This document shows positions 37,735-46,885 of a stretch of 61,363 nucleotides of DNA, one piece after another. The translations under genes were made by a program, and so were the position numbers. Location: the NCBI GenBank assembly GCA_017983635.1, contig JAGOBA010000019.1:1-61363 (forward strand), given 5' to 3'. Position 1 is the first letter of the stretch. Every line of letters starts with the position of its first letter. The notes below the pieces were generated by a model that saw only the letters and a program-made list of their open reading frames with translations, searched no databases and was not told the origin of the DNA. The DNA is from Alphaproteobacteria bacterium. GTDB lineage: Bacteria; Pseudomonadota; Alphaproteobacteria; Micropepsales; Micropepsaceae.

Positions 37735-39879
37735 CTACGTCACCGGGAAGCCGCGGTCGCGCATGAGGGCGTTGGTGTCGACGTCGCGACCGCGGAATCT
37801 GCGGAACGCTTCGTCGGGCGGAATCGAGTTGCCGACGCTCATAATCGAGCCTTCGAGGAGTTTGCAGGCGTCTTTGTTGTAGAGGCCGCCTTTTTCCGTG
37901 AAGCCTTCGTAGACGTCGGCGGTCATGGCGTCGGCCCAGATGTAAACGTAGTAGCCAGCGCTATAGCCGTCGCCCGAGAAGATGTGGCCGAAGGCTGCCG
38001 CAGGGTGGCGGAGTACCATTTCCTTCGGCATACCGATCTCGGCCATTGTCGCTTTCTCGAACTCGGCGATGTCGATCGTCTTGTCCGGCGTCGCCGTCAT
38101 GTGAAGCTTCATGTCGTAGATCGCGTTCGCGAGATACTCCACGGTGCCGAAGCCCTCGTTGAAGTTCTTTGCCGCCAGCACCTTATCGACGAGCGCTTTG
38201 GGGATCGGCTTGCCGGTCTTGTGGTGCACGGCGTAGGTGTTGAGAACTTCCGGCGTCGAGAGCCAGTACTCGTTCACTTGGCTCGGGAATTCCACGAAGT
38301 CGCGCTTGACGCTGGTACCGGCGAGCGTCGGATAGGGGACGTTCGAGACCAGGCCGTGCAGGCCGTGGCCGAATTCGTGGAACAGCGTTTCGGCATCGTC
38401 CCACGAGATCAGCACCGGTTCGCCCGGCTTGCCCTTCACGTAGTTGCAGTTGTTCGAGACGATCGGCGTGATCTCGCCCTTGAACTTTTCCTGCGTGCGG
38501 TACTCGTTCATCCAGGCGCCCGACGACTTGCCGGCGCGCGCATAGGGGTCGAAATACCAAAGGCCGATGCGCTTACCGCCGCGGCGCACTTCGTAGACAG
38601 ACATGTCTTTGTGATAGGTCGGGATGCCGGAGAGCTTCACGAACTCCAAGCCGTAGACTTGGCCCGCGGCCCAGAACATGCCCTCGCGGATTTTTTCGAG
38701 CTGGAAATACTCCTTCACCTCGTTCTGGTCGATGTCGTACTTCGCTTTGCGCACCTTCTCCGCGTAGTAGCGATAGTCCCAGGCTTCGATCTTGATCTTG
38801 GCGCCTTCTTTATCAGCGATCGCCTGCATATCGGCGACTTCTTCCTTTACGCGGGCGACGGCGGCCGGCCAGACCTTCATCATCAGGCCCATCGCTGCTT
38901 CCGGCGTCTTGGCCATATTGTCTTCGACGATCCAGTGGGCGTGGCTCTTATAACCTAAGAGCGCGGCGCGTTCGGCGCGGGCCTTCAGGATGTCGCTGGC
39001 GATCTGGCGGTTGTTGTGTTCGTTCTGGTTGTTGCCGCGGCTGGTCCACATGCGCCAAGCCTTCTCGCGCAGGTCTCTGCGGTCGGAGAAGACGAGGAAC
39101 GGTTCGATCGACGAGCGCGTGTTCGAAAACACCCACTTGCCGGGCATCTTCTTTTCGGCGGCCGCCGCAGCGGCGGACTCGCGGAGCGATTGCGGCAGGC
39201 CCGCGAGGTCGGCTTCGCTCTCCAAGGTCAGCGTGTAGTTCTCTTCGTCGGCGAGTTGGTTCTGGCTGAACTTCGTGAAGAGGGTGGCGAGGCGCTGATT
39301 GATGTCCTTCAGCTTTGCTTTCTTGTCCTTGTCCAACGCGGCGCCCTGGCGGGCGAAGCGGTTGTAGTAGACCTCCGTCAGGCGCTGCTGCACCGGGTCG
39401 AGGTTGGACGACGTGCGCGCGTCGTAGACGGCCTTGATGCGGCCGAACAGGGCTTCGTTCTGGATGATCTCCGAACCGAAGGCCGAGAGAACGGGCGACA
39501 TCTCCTCCTCGATCTTCTGCATCGGCTTGTCGTTCATGGTGGAGGTGTAGACGCCGAACAGGGTCGTGGCGCGGCCGAAGGGGCGGCCGGCATCTTCCCA
39601 CGCGATGATCGTGTTCTCGAAGGTCGGCGCCGCTTTGTTCGCGGCGATCGCATTCATTTCGGCGCGGAGCAGGTCCATGCCTTTCAGCATTGCCGGTTTG
39701 AAATGCTCGGTCTTGATCTTGTTGAAGGCGGGGATGCCGCCGTTCGGGCCGGTCCACACGTCAAGCAGAGGTCCCAAGGCTTTCCCTTTCTGTTTTTTTG
39801 CGGCGAAGCTCACCGCGGGCGTTGCAACGCTCAAAGCGGCCGTTGCGGCGGCGCTGGCCAAGAATGTACGTCTTTGCAT
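37735..39879 (-). CDS. M3 family metallopeptidase (peptidyl-dipeptidase Dcp-like)
   Basis: 714 residues. MQRRTFLASAAATAALSVATP is a signal peptide with an RRTFL twin-arginine motif, suggesting periplasmic export. ETLFHEFGHGLHG contains the zinc HExxH (His501, Glu502, His505), followed by ... GTSVKRDFVEFPSQ with the third ligand Glu. Length and blocks (FDPYARAGKSSGAWMNEY; AAFGHIFSGDGYSAGYYVY) match Dcp/oligopeptidase A. It cleaves peptides, usually dipeptides from the C-terminus. Monocistronic. Confidence 0.88.
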   Translation of the reverse strand: MQRRTFLASAAATAALSVATPAVSFAAKKQKGKALGPLLDVWTGPNGGIPAFNKIKTEHFKPAMLKGMDLLRAEMNAIAANKAAPTFENTIIAWEDAGRPFGRATTLFGVYTSTMNDKPMQKIEEEMSPVLSAFGSEIIQNEALFGRIKAVYDARTSSNLDPVQQRLTEVYYNRFARQGAALDKDKKAKLKDINQRLATLFTKFSQNQLADEENYTLTLESEADLAGLPQSLRESAAAAAAEKKMPGKWVFSNTRSSIEPFLVFSDRRDLREKAWRMWTSRGNNQNEHNNRQIASDILKARAERAALLGYKSHAHWIVEDNMAKTPEAAMGLMMKVWPAAVARVKEEVADMQAIADKEGAKIKIEAWDYRYYAEKVRKAKYDIDQNEVKEYFQLEKIREGMFWAAGQVYGLEFVKLSGIPTYHKDMSVYEVRRGGKRIGLWYFDPYARAGKSSGAWMNEYRTQEKFKGEITPIVSNNCNYVKGKPGEPVLISWDDAETLFHEFGHGLHGLVSNVPYPTLAGTSVKRDFVEFPSQVNEYWLSTPEVLNTYAVHHKTGKPIPKALVDKVLAAKNFNEGFGTVEYLANAIYDMKLHMTATPDKTIDIAEFEKATMAEIGMPKEMVLRHPAAAFGHIFSGDGYSAGYYVYIWADAMTADVYEGFTEKGGLYNKDACKLLEGSIMSVGNSIPPDEAFRRFRGRDVDTNALMRDRGFPVT

Positions 39880-40065
39880 GAAGGTCTTCCCCGATTGCGG
39901 CGGGCGGAGGCCTGCCGTCGTTGGGGCGGAATGTAGTGGCCGCGCCGCGCGGCGTCACGTCACCGCCGGATGAAATGTTTTGGGTAGAAGCGTGAGAAAA
40001 GGCCTTGATCGGCGGGCGATGATGGGTAGGTTGCTCGCCCGCTGGTTGTTCGGTTTGAGGATTTC

Positions 40066-40482
40066 GTGATCGCTGCCCCCTCTCAGAATTTGATCGTGCG
40101 TGTCGTGCCGGGCAAGGGGCGCTGTGTCTTTGCGGCGCAGGATATAGCCAAAGGGATGCTTGTGATCGCCGATCCGATCATTCTGGTGCCGGGCGCTGAA
40201 TCCGATCACACGGACCTCACCGTGGTCGGGCGCTATGTGTTTCAGTGGAACGATGAGGACGATTTGGCAGTCGTCCTGGGGCTCGGTAGCTTGATCAATC
40301 ATGGGCTGCCGGAGAACGTGGCGCTGGTCTCGAATTATGCCGAGCAGACGATGGAGTTCTACGCGACGCGCGATATCAAAGCCGGTGACGAACTCGTCTA
40401 CGACTATGGGCACGATCACGGCGAGCTGTCGGAGTACTACGGCATCCCGAAGGACGCGCTCGCCAGCATGACGTTGGATTAG
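40066..40482 (+). CDS. SET domain-containing protein
   Basis: 138 residues from GTG 40066 (TTTGAGG upstream). GKGRCVFAAQDIAKGMLVI, LGSLINHGLPENVALV with the NH motif, and AGDELVYDYGHDHGEL with the final ELxYDY block are the SET fold's SAM and active-site elements. Eukaryotic-type SET proteins in bacteria may methylate lysines on proteins of unknown identity. It is small and lacks pre-SET or post-SET zinc modules. Its stop overlaps that of the convergent mgtC-like gene. Confidence 0.8.
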   Translation: MIAAPSQNLIVRVVPGKGRCVFAAQDIAKGMLVIADPIILVPGAESDHTDLTVVGRYVFQWNDEDDLAVVLGLGSLINHGLPENVALVSNYAEQTMEFYATRDIKAGDELVYDYGHDHGELSEYYGIPKDALASMTLD

Positions 40483-40946
40483 TCGCGCGGGTCTTGTTGC
40501 TTCTCGAGTTTGCCGTAGAAACGGTGATCAACGGCTGCGCCGACGGTGAGCAGGGCCAGCACCAGGCTTGCGCCGATGATCGCGATGATCCACTCGCCCA
40601 AGCCGCAGACGACGCCGATGGCGGCGGTCACCCAGACGGATGCGGCTGTGTTGAGGCGATGAACGTTGCCGGTTTCGTCGCGCATGATGACGCCGGCACC
40701 CAAGAAGCCGACGCCGGCGAGCACGCCTTGAATGACCCGGCTGACGGCGTCGTGCTTTAGCGATGCATCGACGCCAAAGCCTGCCACCGAAATCGTCGCA
40801 AGAGAGGAACCGAGAGCGACCAAGCCCAGCATGCGAAGGCCCGCCGGTTTGCCGTGCATGTCACGGTTCAAGCCGATGGCGCCGCCGATGATGGTGGCCA
40901 GCCCTAAGCGCATGGCGAGTTCGGCGACGTGGGGGATGTTGTCCAT
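40479..40946 (-). CDS. MgtC/SapB family membrane protein
   Basis: 155 residues. LGLATIIGGAIGLNRDMHGK and RVIQGVLAGVGFLGAGVIM are the MgtC signatures, followed by NTAASVWVTAAIGVVCGLG. Four to five membrane spans. The family is involved in Mg2+-limited growth and modulation of ATP synthase or P-type ATPases in pathogens; in environmental bacteria its role is less clear. The C-terminal cytoplasmic extension of true MgtC is missing, leaving the SapB-like core. Confidence 0.85.
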   Translation of the reverse strand: MDNIPHVAELAMRLGLATIIGGAIGLNRDMHGKPAGLRMLGLVALGSSLATISVAGFGVDASLKHDAVSRVIQGVLAGVGFLGAGVIMRDETGNVHRLNTAASVWVTAAIGVVCGLGEWIIAIIGASLVLALLTVGAAVDHRFYGKLEKQQDPRD

Positions 40947-41029
40947 ATTTGTTGCTCGGCGCGCGTTGTTGCAGATGCTCAGTGTGCACGAAAGCCGTGC
41001 GTTAGCGCGGAGTCTGACGGCAAATCGTT

Positions 41030-41063
41030 AACGGAGGCTTCGTTGCGCCCCCTCCGTTTCTCT
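41030..41063 (+). terminator. Hairpin upstream of the permease gene
   Basis: AACGGAGG (41030-41037) pairs with CCTCCGTT (41051-41058) and is followed by TCTCT. Located in the probable leader of the permease operon, it could be an attenuator or the end of an upstream transcript. Confidence 0.45.
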
Positions 41064-41106
41064 GAGACCCTTGGCGAATCGTTCGCGCTTTAGGGAGCAA
41101 AGCGTC

Positions 41107-42597
41107 ATGGCTGAACAAGGCGTCAAATACGAGAAAGTCGGCGACGAGTATTTTCAGAAGCGGAAGCTGCGGCGCTATGCCGGAGTGATGTCGCTGTGGG
41201 CGCTGGGTGTCGGCGCCGTTATCTCGGGACAGTTCTCAGGCTGGAATTACGGGCTCGCCTTCGGGTGGGGCTCGATGTTCATGGCCACCATCATCATCAG
41301 CATCATGTATTTGGGCCTGACCTATTCCATTGCGGAGATGGCGACGGCTTTGCCGCACACCGGGGGCGCCTATTCATTCGCACGCTCGGCGATGGGGCCG
41401 TGGGGCGGGTTCGTCACCGGGGTCGCGGAGAACATCGAGTATGTGCTGACGCCGGCGGTCGTGGTGTTCTTCATCGGCTCTTACATGGGCGCGATCTTGG
41501 AAACGCCGCCGGAGTTCCAGCCCGTCTACTGGATATTGGGGTACGGCATCTTCGTTGCCGCCAATCTGTTCGGGGTGGAGCTTTCGTTCCGCGTCACGGT
41601 GTTCGTGACGCTGTTGGCGCTCGCTTGCCTCGTCTTCTTCTACATCGCGGCGCTTCCGAACATGGAATTCGGCCGGTGGGCGATGAACGTGACGGTCGGG
41701 CCGGATGGCGCGTTGGTCGAAGCGCCGGAAGGCAACGGTCCTTGGTTCCCGGCCGGCATTCACGGCGTGTTGGCGGCGTTGCCGTTTGCGGTTTGGCTGT
41801 ATCTGGCGATCGAGCAGCTACCGTTGGCGTCGGAAGAGTCGATCGATCCGAAGCGCGATATGCCGAGCGGGATTTTGTTCGGCATCTTCACGCTGATCGC
41901 CAGTGCGTTCGCGGTTCTGCTGCTGAATTCCAGCATCGCGCCGGGCGCTTGGGGGCTGAAGGCTTCGGGCGAGCCGTTGTTGGAAGGCTTCCGTACCTTG
42001 TTTGGAACCGATCTCGCGAAGGTCTTAGCGCTTGTGGCTATTGCCGGGTTGGTGGCGAGTTTCCACGCCATTATCTTCGCGTTCGGGCGGCAGATCTATT
42101 CGTTGTCGCGCGCGGGGTATTTCCCGCGCTTCCTGTCGGTGACACATGGAACGCATCAGACGCCTCATGTCGCCTTGATCGCCGGCGCGCTCGTCGGTCT
42201 CGCGGTGATGTTGTTCATTTGGTACGTCTACGGTTCTGAGAAGGGCGGCGCCTTCATCGGCGGCGCGCTGCTCAATATGGCGGTGTTCGGTGCCATGATT
42301 TCCTATGTGATGCAGGCGGTGTCCTTCATCATGCTGCGGACACGGATGCCCGGCATCGAGCGGCCGTACCGCAGTCCGTTTGGCATGGCGGGCGCCGGCA
42401 TCACCCTGGTCATCGCCTTGGTCACGATCTATTTCCAAGTGACAGACGCCGCGTTCCGGGACCCGGTTCTGGGCGTTGCGATCTACTATGCGATCATGAT
42501 CCTCTACTTCGCGGTCTTCGGGCGCAATCAGCTGGTGCTGTCGCCCGAGGAGGAGTTTGCGATGTCCAAGGGGAAGGCCGACTACAAGACCCACTGA
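41107..42597 (+). CDS. APC-family amine/amino-acid permease (ethanolamine-permease-like)
   Basis: 496 residues from ATG 41107 (AGGGAG nine bases upstream). Twelve probable membrane spans; SLWALGVGAVISGQFSGWNYGLAFGW at the first span, GGAYSFARSAMGPWGGFVTG and the loop before YRSPFGMAGAGITL are typical of the ethanolamine permease branch of the APC superfamily. It is read before a glutamine-synthetase-like gene, aldehyde and alcohol dehydrogenases and a GATase hydrolase. Together this suggests uptake of an amino alcohol or amine that is then gamma-glutamylated. Confidence 0.8.
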   Translation: MAEQGVKYEKVGDEYFQKRKLRRYAGVMSLWALGVGAVISGQFSGWNYGLAFGWGSMFMATIIISIMYLGLTYSIAEMATALPHTGGAYSFARSAMGPWGGFVTGVAENIEYVLTPAVVVFFIGSYMGAILETPPEFQPVYWILGYGIFVAANLFGVELSFRVTVFVTLLALACLVFFYIAALPNMEFGRWAMNVTVGPDGALVEAPEGNGPWFPAGIHGVLAALPFAVWLYLAIEQLPLASEESIDPKRDMPSGILFGIFTLIASAFAVLLLNSSIAPGAWGLKASGEPLLEGFRTLFGTDLAKVLALVAIAGLVASFHAIIFAFGRQIYSLSRAGYFPRFLSVTHGTHQTPHVALIAGALVGLAVMLFIWYVYGSEKGGAFIGGALLNMAVFGAMISYVMQAVSFIMLRTRMPGIERPYRSPFGMAGAGITLVIALVTIYFQVTDAAFRDPVLGVAIYYAIMILYFAVFGRNQLVLSPEEEFAMSKGKADYKTH

Positions 42598-42614
42598 CGG
42601 TGGAGTGACTGTTC

Positions 42615-42650
42615 AAGGAGGTTGCGCGCGGGCGCAACCTCCTTTCTATT
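42615..42650 (+). terminator. Strong terminator between permease and gamma-glutamyl synthetase genes
   Basis: AAGGAGGTTGCGC and GCGCAACCTCCTT form a perfect 13-bp stem with a GCGG loop, followed by a T-rich tract. It lies 18 bases after the permease stop and 26 before the next start, so either the enzymes have their own promoter or read-through sets their level. Confidence 0.75.
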
Positions 42651-42675
42651 TGGCGCATCAGACCGGAGCGCCCGC

Positions 42676-44043
42676 ATGGATCCCCGCCACGTCAAAACCG
42701 CCGCTGATGCGCGCGCCATCGTTGAAGAGCGTAATCTCTCCCACGTGAAGGTCGGCGTGTTCGACGTCGACGGCATTCTGCGCGGCAAGTATATGGCGCG
42801 CGATAAGTTCTTCTCCGCGCTCGAAAAGGGGTTCGGGTTTTGCGATGTCGTGCTGGGGTGGGATTCGAACGATCAGCTCTATGACAATGTGAAGCTGACC
42901 GGATGGCACACGGCCTATCCCGACGCGACGGTGCGCGTGTTGCCGGAGACCTGCCGCGCGGTGCCGTTCGAGGGCGACATGTTGTTGTTCTTGGCGGAGT
43001 TCGTGGGGGCGGCGGAGGAATGCTGTCCGCGCGGCGTGCTCCGGCGCGTGATCAAGCGTGCGGCCGATATGGGCTTTGCGGTCAATGCGTCGGCGGAGTT
43101 CGAGTTCTTCGTCTTCGACGAGACGCCGCATTCCGTGCGCGAAAAGGGGTATCGCAATCTCAAGAACATCACGCCGGGATATTTCGGCTATTCGACGCTG
43201 CGTTCTTCCGTGCACGCGGAGTTCTATCACGAGCTGATGAAGCTCTGCCGCGAGATGGATTTTCCGCTGGAGGGCTTGCATACCGAGACGGGGCCCGGCG
43301 TGCTTGAGGCGGCGATCGAGTATTGCGAGGCGGTGGCGGCGGCCGACCGCGCGGCGCTGTTCAAGACGTTTTGCAAAGTGATCGCGGAGCGGCGCGGGTG
43401 GATGGCGACGTTCATGGCGAAGTGGTCGCGCGAGCTGCCCGGGCAGTCGGGGCATTTGCATGTGTCGCTGAACGACAAAAAGGGTAAGTCCGCGTTCTAT
43501 GACGAGAGGGGCGCGCATCACATGTCGGACGCGATGCGCTGGTTCGTCGGCGGGCAGCAAAAGCTGATGCCGGAGCTGCTGGCGATGATTGCGTGTACGG
43601 TGAATTCCTACACGCGATTGATCCCTGGGTTCTGGGCGCCGACGGATGCGACGTGGGGGTTCGAGAACCGAACCTGCGCGCTGCGCGTGATTGGCGGGTC
43701 GGCGAAGAGCCAGCGGGTCGAGTATCGAATTGCGGCGGCGGATATCAATCCTTACATCGCGCTGGCCTGTGCGATCGGGTCAGGGCTTTGGGGGATCGAG
43801 AACAAGATCGAACCGGACGCGGCGATCGAGGGCAACGCTTACGGGAAAAAGTTCCCGAAGAGCCGGGCATTGCCCAGGACCTTGTATGAGGCGGCCGAGC
43901 GATTGGAGGCGTCGAAGCCGGCGCGGAGCTTGTTTGGCGATGCGTTCGTGGAGCACTATGCGGCGACGCGGAAGTGGGAAGAGCGCGAGTTCCGCAAGGC
44001 GATCACGGACTGGGAACTGGCGCGGTATTTTGAGATTATCTAG
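42676..44043 (+). CDS. Glutamine-synthetase-family gamma-glutamylamine synthetase
   Basis: 455 residues from ATG 42676 (GGAG nine bases upstream). The GS catalytic parts are present: SAEFEFFVFDE (metal Glu pair), HTETGPGVLEAAI, SGHLHVSL and the ENRTCALRVIG Arg loop. It lacks the adenylylation-site Tyr region of housekeeping GlnA and has the shortened form of PuuA/IpuC/GlnA4-type enzymes that ligate glutamate to an amine. Given its neighbours it is likely to make a gamma-glutamyl amino alcohol. A true ammonia-using GS is less likely. Confidence 0.85.
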   Translation: MDPRHVKTAADARAIVEERNLSHVKVGVFDVDGILRGKYMARDKFFSALEKGFGFCDVVLGWDSNDQLYDNVKLTGWHTAYPDATVRVLPETCRAVPFEGDMLLFLAEFVGAAEECCPRGVLRRVIKRAADMGFAVNASAEFEFFVFDETPHSVREKGYRNLKNITPGYFGYSTLRSSVHAEFYHELMKLCREMDFPLEGLHTETGPGVLEAAIEYCEAVAAADRAALFKTFCKVIAERRGWMATFMAKWSRELPGQSGHLHVSLNDKKGKSAFYDERGAHHMSDAMRWFVGGQQKLMPELLAMIACTVNSYTRLIPGFWAPTDATWGFENRTCALRVIGGSAKSQRVEYRIAAADINPYIALACAIGSGLWGIENKIEPDAAIEGNAYGKKFPKSRALPRTLYEAAERLEASKPARSLFGDAFVEHYAATRKWEEREFRKAITDWELARYFEII

Positions 44044-44078
44044 GACGCGTGGTGGAAGTGGCGAGGTTGATTTGTCTC

Positions 44079-44266
44079 ACGCGAAGCCGCGAAGAATGCG
44101 CGAAGAAGAAAGAAATTGAACCACCAAGGACACGAAGATCACCAAGATGCTCAGGCCTTCGACCAGACGCCAGCGCGCGGAACGCGCGCAGTACAGGCGC
44201 TTCGCGCCGCGTGCGTTCGCGTTTAAGCAGAGCGTCTTGGTGATCTTCGTGTCCTTGGTGGTTCAA
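44079..44266. repeat. Large inverted repeat, unit 3 of 4
   Basis: Arms 44116-44153 and 44230-44266 (TTGAACCACCAAGGACACGA...) match at 36 of 37 positions, the best-preserved copy. The centre shares GCGCAGTACAGGCGCTTCGC with the family. It lies between synthetase and aldehyde dehydrogenase genes of one putative operon, where it would form a very large RNA hairpin. Confidence 0.75.
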
Positions 44267-44333
44267 TGTCTTTCTTCGTCGCCGCTTCGCGTGAGACCTT
44301 CTTTGCCGCGACGCATTTGATTGTGAGGTTGTG

Positions 44334-45722
44334 ATGACGGACATCGTATGTATTTCGCCGATCGACGGGCGTGAGGTGGCGCGGCGGCCGGTGGCTTCGG
44401 ACGCGCAGATTGCGGCGGCGCTATCGGCGGCGCGGGCGGCACAGCGCGAGTGGGCGAAGACTTCCATCAAGGAGCGCTGTGCGTTTGCGCTCAAATTCAT
44501 GGACGCGATGATGGCCATGAATCAGGAGATCGTGCCGGAACTCGCTGAGCAGATGGGGCGGCCGGTGCGCTTCGGCGGCGAGTTCCGTGGCTTTGAAGAA
44601 CGCGTTCGTTATATGACGATGATCGCGGAGGATTCGCTCAAACCCGTGTTGCCGGCCGATCCGAAGGCCGGGTTCAAGCGGATGATCAAGCGGACGCCGG
44701 CGGGGATCGTGTTCGTGATTGCGCCGTGGAATTATCCGTATCTGACGGCGGTGAACACGATCGTGCCGGCGTTGATCGCGGGCAATGCGGTGATTCTGAA
44801 ACACGCCTCGCAGACGATTTTGGTCGGCGAGCGCTTCGATCAGGCAATGAAGAAGGCCGGTGCGCCGAAGGGGTTGTTCACGAATGTCGTGTTGAGCCAC
44901 GAGCAGACGACGCGTCTGTTGTCGTCGGGGTCGGTGAACCATGTGAACTTCACTGGTTCGGTCGAGGGCGGCAAGTCGATCGAGCGCGCCGCGGCGGGTA
45001 CGTTCACGACGATGGGGCTCGAGCTCGGCGGCAAGGACCCGGCTTATGTGCGGGCCGATGTGAAGCTCGACCATGCGATCGAGAATCTGGTCGACGGTGC
45101 GTTCTATAACTCTGGACAGTGCTGCTGCGGGATCGAGCGCATCTATGTGCACGAGGCGGTCTACGACACGTTTTTGGATGGGTTTGTGAACCTGACGCGC
45201 CAGTATGTGCTGGGCAGTCCGATGGACGAGAAGACGACGCTGGGGCCGATGGCGCATGCGCGTTTCGCCGAGCTGGTGCGCAAACAGACGAAGGAAGCGC
45301 TGGCCAAGGGGGCGAAAGCGCATGTCGATGTGAAGGCGTTCGCGGCCAATCGCGAAGGCTCGCCTTATCTGGCGCCGCAGGTGCTCACCCATGTCGATCA
45401 CTCGATGAGTGTGATGATGGAGGAGAGCTTCGGGCCGGTCGTGGGCATCATGAAGGTGAAGTCGGACGAGGAAGCGATCAAGCTGATGAACGATTCGCCT
45501 TATGGTTTGACCGCGGGGATTTGGACGAGCGATCTGGAGGCGGCCGAACGTATCGGCGATCAGGTCGAGACCGGGACGGTGTTCATGAACCGCTGCGATT
45601 ATCTCGATCCGGCGCTGGCGTGGACGGGCGTGAAGGACACCGGGCGGGGCGCGTCGCTGTCGCCGATCGGGTACGAGATGCTGACGCGGCCGAAGTCCTA
45701 TCATTTGAGGCATGTTCTATGA
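44334..45722 (+). CDS. Aldehyde dehydrogenase (NAD(P)-dependent)
   Basis: 462 residues from ATG 44334 (GAGG five bases before). APWNYPYLTAVNTIVPALIA, LELGGKDPAYV with the active-site Glu, and NSGQCCCGIERIYV with catalytic Cys264 are canonical. C-terminal EESFGPVVGIMKVKSDEEAI completes the family. It would oxidise the gamma-glutamyl aminoaldehyde made by the alcohol dehydrogenase. Its stop overlaps the dehydrogenase start (ATGA). Confidence 0.88.
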   Translation: MTDIVCISPIDGREVARRPVASDAQIAAALSAARAAQREWAKTSIKERCAFALKFMDAMMAMNQEIVPELAEQMGRPVRFGGEFRGFEERVRYMTMIAEDSLKPVLPADPKAGFKRMIKRTPAGIVFVIAPWNYPYLTAVNTIVPALIAGNAVILKHASQTILVGERFDQAMKKAGAPKGLFTNVVLSHEQTTRLLSSGSVNHVNFTGSVEGGKSIERAAAGTFTTMGLELGGKDPAYVRADVKLDHAIENLVDGAFYNSGQCCCGIERIYVHEAVYDTFLDGFVNLTRQYVLGSPMDEKTTLGPMAHARFAELVRKQTKEALAKGAKAHVDVKAFAANREGSPYLAPQVLTHVDHSMSVMMEESFGPVVGIMKVKSDEEAIKLMNDSPYGLTAGIWTSDLEAAERIGDQVETGTVFMNRCDYLDPALAWTGVKDTGRGASLSPIGYEMLTRPKSYHLRHVL

Positions 45723-46885
45723 GTCAGAAGGCGAACTGGAACTATCCGACGAGCGTGCGCTTTGGTGCGGGACGCATTGCGGAGCTAGCGGACGTCTGCA
45801 AGGGCGCCGGCATCGCGCGGCCGCTGTTCGTGACCGATCCGGGATTGGCGGGGCTCGCGATGACGAAGGCCGCGGTCGACGGACTGAAAGCCGCCGGGCT
45901 TGGCGTCGGGGTCTTTTCGGAGATCCGGTCGAACCCGGTCGAGTCCAATGTCGCGGCGGGCGTGGCGATGCTGCGTGCCGGCAAGCACGACGGCGTCATC
46001 GCGTTCGGTGGCGGGTCGGCGCTGGACGTCGGCAAGGTCATCGCGTTCATGTCGGGGCAGACGCGGCCGATGTGGGACTTTGAGGATGTTGGCGACTGGT
46101 GGACACGCGCGGACCCGAAGGGGATTGCGCCGGTCATCGCGGTGCCGACGACATCGGGCACGGGCTCTGAGGTCGGCCGCGCTGGCGTGATCACGCAAGA
46201 AGCGACGCATACGAAGAAGGTCATCTTCCATCCGAAAATGATGCCGGTGGTCACGATTTGCGATCCGGCACTGACGGTCGGATTGCCGGCATCGATCACG
46301 GCGGCAACGGGGATGGATGCATTCGCGCACTGTCTTGAGGCCTATTGCGCGCCGGGGTTTCATCCGCTCGCCGACGGCGTCGCAGTCGAAGGTATGCGGC
46401 TCGTGAAGGAGAACCTCGTCAAGGCAGTGAAGAACGGCTCCGACATCGAGGCGCGCGGCAACATGATGGCCGCAGCTGCGATGGGAGCGACCGCGTTTCA
46501 GAAGGGGCTTGGCGCGATCCATGCGCTCTCGCATCCGATCGGCGCGCTCTATGACACGCATCATGGGCTAACCAATGCGGTGTTCATGCCCTATGTGCTG
46601 GCGTTCAATCGCAAGGCGATCGAGGCGAAGGTCGCGCGACTGGCGGCCTATATGGGGCTTGGCGGTACGTTCGATGCGTTTCAGGGCTTTGTATTGAATC
46701 TGCGCGATGAGATTGGAATCCCGCATACGCTGAAGGGTCTGAAGGTCGACGAGGCGCGCGCGAAGCAGATTGCGGAGATGGCGATCGTCGATCCGACGGC
46801 GGGCGGCAATCCGATTGCGCTTGATGTGGCCGGGGCGCGGCGTATCTTCGATGCAGCGCTCACAGGTGATTTGAAAGCGGCATGA
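45719..46885 (+). CDS. Iron-containing alcohol dehydrogenase
   Basis: 388 residues. FGGGSALDVGKVIAF binds NAD(P); PTTSGTGSEVGRAGVI, MDAFAHCLEAYCAPGFHPLAD and HALSHPIGALYDTHHG supply the metal-binding Asp and His residues of family III (Fe-ADH). It would oxidise the hydroxyl of a gamma-glutamylated amino alcohol to an aldehyde. Translationally coupled at both ends (ATGA). The order permease, synthetase, ALDH, ADH, hydrolase matches the ipu isopropylamine pathway logic. Confidence 0.88.
   Translation: MSQKANWNYPTSVRFGAGRIAELADVCKGAGIARPLFVTDPGLAGLAMTKAAVDGLKAAGLGVGVFSEIRSNPVESNVAAGVAMLRAGKHDGVIAFGGGSALDVGKVIAFMSGQTRPMWDFEDVGDWWTRADPKGIAPVIAVPTTSGTGSEVGRAGVITQEATHTKKVIFHPKMMPVVTICDPALTVGLPASITAATGMDAFAHCLEAYCAPGFHPLADGVAVEGMRLVKENLVKAVKNGSDIEARGNMMAAAAMGATAFQKGLGAIHALSHPIGALYDTHHGLTNAVFMPYVLAFNRKAIEAKVARLAAYMGLGGTFDAFQGFVLNLRDEIGIPHTLKGLKVDEARAKQIAEMAIVDPTAGGNPIALDVAGARRIFDAALTGDLKAA

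Noticed and set aside
37984..38958. Long plus-strand frame opposite the M3 peptidase
   Set aside because: The minus strand encodes a complete Dcp-like enzyme with its zinc motif; the opposite frame is Arg/Val-rich shadow sequence.
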